A stretch of DNA of 64,000 nucleotides. Origin: Corinectria fuckeliana. Lineage: Eukaryota > Ascomycota > Sordariomycetes > Hypocreales > Nectriaceae. The position numbers and the translations under genes are program-made. Positions 62,831 to 64,000 of this stretch are shown here, in pieces (the first letter of the stretch is position 1; each line of letters starts with the position of its first letter). The notes beneath the pieces are model-generated. The model was not told the DNA's origin and ran no database searches. It saw nothing but the letters and a program-made list of their open reading frames with translations. The stretch spans positions 124,001-188,000 of the forward strand of contig WPDH01000169.1 in assembly GCA_019137255.1 (NCBI GenBank), in the 5' to 3' direction.

Positions 62831-63690
62831 GTATATAGGATAAGTAGTAGGTCTTTTATTATTACTTCTGCTTTTTTAAAAGTCTAGTTAAGTTAAAAAT
62901 CTAATTTTCTAGCCTTACTACTAATCTACTATATTAAGAATTAGTAAGAAGATATTACTAATATAAGTTTTATTATCTTACCCTACTAATCTTATAAACA
63001 GTAGAGTTCTAGCTTTATCTCTTCTAGAAAGAATAAGTAAGTATTATAAACTATATATTACCTAGCTTATATTAATATTATAGCTTTATTATATTCTTAT
63101 TAGTAGCTATAACTAGAGTTAACTATATATCTTCTAGAGTTACTATATATCTAACAGTTTATACCTTTTCCTATTCTTTTAGTCTTAAGTATAAATAAAG
63201 TATAACAGACTAGTTAATATACTATCTTAAGAAGGGTTAAAAAAATAGTTTAGTAGTTACTTCCCTTCTTATATAAATATTAACCTAGACTTATTTAGTA
63301 TTATAGCTTATATACTTAGTATAGCTAAATAGTTATATTAATAATTAACTTATAGTATAAAATAATTAAAAAGGTAAGAAAAATAGTATATACTTCTGCT
63401 AGTACTATTATATATCTTTAATTTCTTTTACTCTTCTCTCACTAAAGAACTAAGACTTATCTAAAGGATTTTACTTATATTTTTTAATTATCTAATAGAT
63501 ACTTTCTTTATTTTTATCCCTAAATATACCCTCTCTAGGCTATAATAGATAAAATAGCTACTTAAATAAAATATTATATTTACTATCTAAGAGCTCCTCT
63601 AGAAGCCCTAAGGCTATCTTAAAAGATAGTAAGATAAAAACATATAATTTAAGGTAAGATAAAACAGTTAGTAAAATAATTAATATATAA

Positions 63691-63727
<37 letters not shown>

Positions 63728-64000
63728 GATAAGAGAGGGGGAGACTTAGTAAAAAGAAGAAAATCTTAAGAGAGAGAAGATAAGAGATATAAAGCTAAGA
63801 ATACTAAGAATACTATACTATTTAGGATTAAAAACAGAAAATCAGTAAGATATACTAGACCCCTAAAAATACTACTAACCCTTTGCCTAAAACCTTAGGC
63901 ACTACTTATATTACTAATTCTTAGTACTATAAAAGAGATAGCGCTTAGAAGCTTAATAGAGGGGAGTATAAGTAAGCTCTTATACTAGGTACTAAGTGTA
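62831..64000. other. degenerate DNA to window end
   Basis: No gene resolved. Contains the TA microsatellite at 63692-63723 and purine-rich sequence just after it. Confidence 0.4.
63692..63723. repeat. (TA)16 microsatellite
   Basis: Sixteen uninterrupted TA dinucleotides. Confidence 0.97.

Larger units (their letters stand above)
1..64000. other. RIP-mutated AT-rich isochore
   Basis: The whole window has the base pattern left by repeat-induced point mutation. Hand counts in three 60-base samples (starting at 1, 10021 and 40021) give 34 TpA against 21 ApT (ratio about 1.6; above about 0.9 suggests RIP), and 2 CpA+TpG against 14 ApC+GpT (about 0.14; below about 1.0 suggests RIP). CpT, ApG and runs of C or G are kept, as expected for a process that targets mainly CpA. 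RIP is known from filamentous ascomycetes and acts on duplicated DNA, so most of this sequence is probably former repeated DNA. Short islands with many CpA sites remain near 14.1, 22.9-23.2, 26.6-26.8 and 30.0-30.9 kb. Confidence 0.9.

Noticed and set aside
1..64000. Mitochondrial or other organellar DNA because of high AT
   Set aside because: No organellar genes or tRNAs; the bias is specific to CpA/TpG loss and TpA gain, which fits RIP.

Overview
The window is one long block of AT-rich DNA with almost no CpA or TpG and a large excess of TpA. In three 60-base samples counted by hand (from 1, 10021 and 40021) there are 34 TpA, 21 ApT, 2 CpA+TpG and 14 ApC+GpT. This is the signature of repeat-induced point mutation (RIP), so the source is most likely a filamentous ascomycete (Pezizomycotina) and the window an AT-rich isochore of RIP-mutated repeats. 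Nothing identifies the species. I see no intact gene, tRNA, rRNA or CRISPR array.

RIP turns CAG, CAA and TGG codons into TAG/TAA, so normal ORF finding fails. Because TGA is also rare, almost any frame looks 'open' if TAA/TAG are read as former Gln/Trp. I therefore called relic coding tracts only where one frame has clearly few stops, where a tandem repeat has a unit divisible by three, or where a frame holds over a long distance. All such products are unrecognised except one.

Layout. 1-14 kb: degenerate DNA with one weak relic, half of a direct repeat (4.3/16.4 kb) and a 19-bp minisatellite (14.1 kb) that kept its CpA sites. 14.9-16.1 kb: a well-preserved relic frame (+). 18.8-29.6 kb: a run of plus-strand relics, several carrying in-frame coding minisatellites (5-, 18- and 52-residue units). 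29.7-31.05 kb: a cluster of palindromic terminal-repeat-like units around a short element whose interior reads as a FAR1-type DNA-binding domain, interpreted as a deleted Mutator-like (MULE) transposon. 35.0-38.7 kb: two minus-strand relics, one with four kinds of repeat. 39.4-46.3 kb: plus-strand relics. 49.6-50.6 kb: a minus-strand relic of a hydrophobic, probably membrane, protein. 51.7-53.6, 57.2-57.9, 58.4-59.9, 60.5-61.2 and 62.3-62.8 kb: further plus-strand relics, one with five 96-bp repeats whose copies differ at CpA/TpG sites.

The long relics lack obvious introns and indels and lie close together, mostly on one strand. They may be parts of one or more large repeated elements (retroelements, a giant transposon or an integrated virus-like element), but no hallmark protein of any of these was identified. 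That origin is open.
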